DNA of 64,000 nt from Hyphomicrobiales bacterium (lineage in GTDB: Bacteria; Pseudomonadota; Alphaproteobacteria; Rhizobiales; Beijerinckiaceae): assembly GCA_028290405.1 (NCBI GenBank), contig JAQGJX010000198.1:1-64000 (forward strand), written 5' to 3'. The first letter of the stretch is position 1. Every line of letters begins with the position of its first letter. Below, piece by piece: positions 63,186 to 64,000 of the stretch. The notes below the pieces were generated by a model. That model searched no databases and was not told where the DNA came from. It worked only from the letters and a program-made list of their open reading frames with translations. A program made the position numbers and the translations under genes.

Positions 63186-63824
63186 TCAATCTCGGCGGGA
63201 CAAAGTCCCCTCGTCCCGCCCCAGCGCCGCAAGCGCTTCGGGCGTGTCCACGTCCAGCGCCACGCCTTCATCCTCTACATGAACTTCAACCACCCCGGAC
63301 CGTCCGCGCAGCACGCGGCGGGCCCCCTCGTCGCCTTCGAGGTTCATGACGTCGGCGAACACGGCGCGGCCAATGAGCGCCGGGTTGCCCCATGCGCCGG
63401 CGTGAACCGGAACGGCGGCTTGCGCGCCGGGCGCCGCGCGGAACGCCTGCGCCAGCGCGCCCAACAGCGCGGCGCTCACCCGCGGCATGTCCGCCAGCAG
63501 CACGAACGCGCCCGCGCATTCGGCTGGCGCCACGCCCACGCCGCAGCGAAGCGAGGACGCCAGACCGCTCGCAAAATCCGCATTGTGAGCCAGCGTCACG
63601 GGCAATCCGTCGAGCGCCCGCGCCACGTCCTGCGCGCCAAAGCCCGTCACCACGATCACAGGGCCGAGCCCCGCTGCGAGCGCCGCCTGCGCCACGTGGC
63701 GCACCAGCGGCGCGCCGTCCAGCAGCGCGACCGCCTTGGTGGCGGCCTGCGGATCGGTCCCGCGAAAGCGCGTGGAGCTTCCCGCCGCGAGGATGATCGA
63801 CGCGAGGGGCGCGGCGTCAGCCAT
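63186..63824 (-). CDS. MobA-like NTP transferase (molybdenum cofactor cytidylyl/guanylyltransferase)
   Basis: A 212-residue nucleotidyltransferase. The nucleotide-binding ILAAGSSTRFRG (residues 11-22), then VVTGFGAQDVARAL, HNADFASGLASSLRCGV and FVLLADMPRVS fit the MobA/MocA branch. MocA adds CMP to molybdopterin for xanthine-dehydrogenase-type enzymes, MobA adds GMP for the DMSO-reductase family; which applies cannot be read. Its ATG overlaps the stop of the upstream molybdopterin-binding gene by 8 nt. Confidence 0.85.
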   Translation of the reverse strand: MADAAPLASIILAAGSSTRFRGTDPQAATKAVALLDGAPLVRHVAQAALAAGLGPVIVVTGFGAQDVARALDGLPVTLAHNADFASGLASSLRCGVGVAPAECAGAFVLLADMPRVSAALLGALAQAFRAAPGAQAAVPVHAGAWGNPALIGRAVFADVMNLEGDEGARRVLRGRSGVVEVHVEDEGVALDVDTPEALAALGRDEGTLSRRD

Positions 63825-64000
63825 CGGCGCCTTCGCGCGGCTGGCCCCGTTGCACGATCTCCATCAGCAGCCCGCCCGCGCCCATGCGGCGGATGTCGGC
63901 GGCGGTGACGTCGACGCCTGCGAGGAGGCGCTGCAACACCCAGTCGAACCCGTTCTCCTTGGGCGAGCGCGCGCAGCCCGGGGCGCCCAGCACTGGCTTT
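63817..64000 (-). CDS. Molybdopterin-binding-type protein, C-terminal end (cut by window edge)
   Basis: The last 60 residues are visible: KPVLGAPGCARSPKENGFDW, then LLAGVDVTAADIRRMGAGGL and a polar end. The GCARSPKENGFDWVLQ pattern is common in alphaproteobacterial molybdopterin-biosynthesis proteins that lie just upstream of MocA-type transferases. The 5' part lies beyond 64000, so domains cannot be checked. Translation is coupled to the transferase gene by an 8-nt overlap. Confidence 0.7.
   Translation of the reverse strand, partial: KPVLGAPGCARSPKENGFDWVLQRLLAGVDVTAADIRRMGAGGLLMEIVQRGQPREGADG

Overview
The window is a GC-rich, gene-dense bacterial chromosome segment with about 72 protein genes and one tRNA. 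I see no rRNA, transposase, prophage gene or CRISPR array. It most likely comes from an alphaproteobacterium, probably Hyphomicrobiales. This is inferred from gene orders and control sites: ssb/uvrA with GTTC-N7-GTTC LexA boxes, infA-maf-yacG, rpiA-DUF2059-gor-panD, pssA-psd, class II DAHP synthase, a GGAAC-N16-CGTT (EcfG-type) promoter before a dodecin gene, and dispersed short palindromes. The species cannot be named from the sequence alone.

Layout. 1-3972: DNA repair (ssb, zinc-ribbon gene, uvrA) with two LexA boxes. 3997-11344: a divergent catabolic block, with an ABC importer lacking a binding protein plus enoyl-CoA hydratase facing HMG-CoA-lyase-like, MmgE/PrpD and acyl-CoA dehydrogenase genes. 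11445-23792: mostly housekeeping (Zn dehydrogenase, mfd, dgkA, DAHP synthase, rpiA-DUF2059-gor-panD, HAD phosphatase). 23862-25247: tRNA-Val(CAC), dodecin, HdeD-like protein. 25324-30420: three Bug/TctC receptors, a fumarylacetoacetase-family hydrolase and a nitric-oxide locus (nsrR divergent from a small membrane protein plus truncated hemoglobin, with two NsrR boxes between). 30421-35071: AT-hook/HTH protein, cupin, L,D-transpeptidase, moaA, EamA transporter. 35278-46542: TRAP permeases without a binding protein, three more Bug receptors and their neighbours (flavin reductase, sterol desaturase, GMC oxidoreductase, class II aldolase, amidohydrolase, Rieske protein). 46639-50008: yacG-maf-infA and pssA-psd. 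50160-52408: two tandem Bug receptors. 52632-64000: CDGSH protein, glyQ, a methyltransferase, polyprenyl synthase, a second truncated hemoglobin, gpt, a TacAT-type toxin-antitoxin pair, sfsA, an FkbM methyltransferase, map-radC and molybdenum-cofactor genes.

The main themes are: (1) nine periplasmic Bug/TctC receptors with no tctA or tctB membrane genes, several beside or translationally coupled to a catabolic enzyme gene, which suggests receptor-enzyme modules for scavenging organic acids; (2) a compact NsrR-controlled NO-response locus that includes an unfamiliar 52-residue membrane protein; (3) stress-control sites (LexA, EcfG, NsrR) that can be read directly from the DNA; (4) a toxin-antitoxin operon predicted to be leaderless. 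Functions of the receptors and catabolic enzymes are family-level inferences; no substrate can be read from the sequence.
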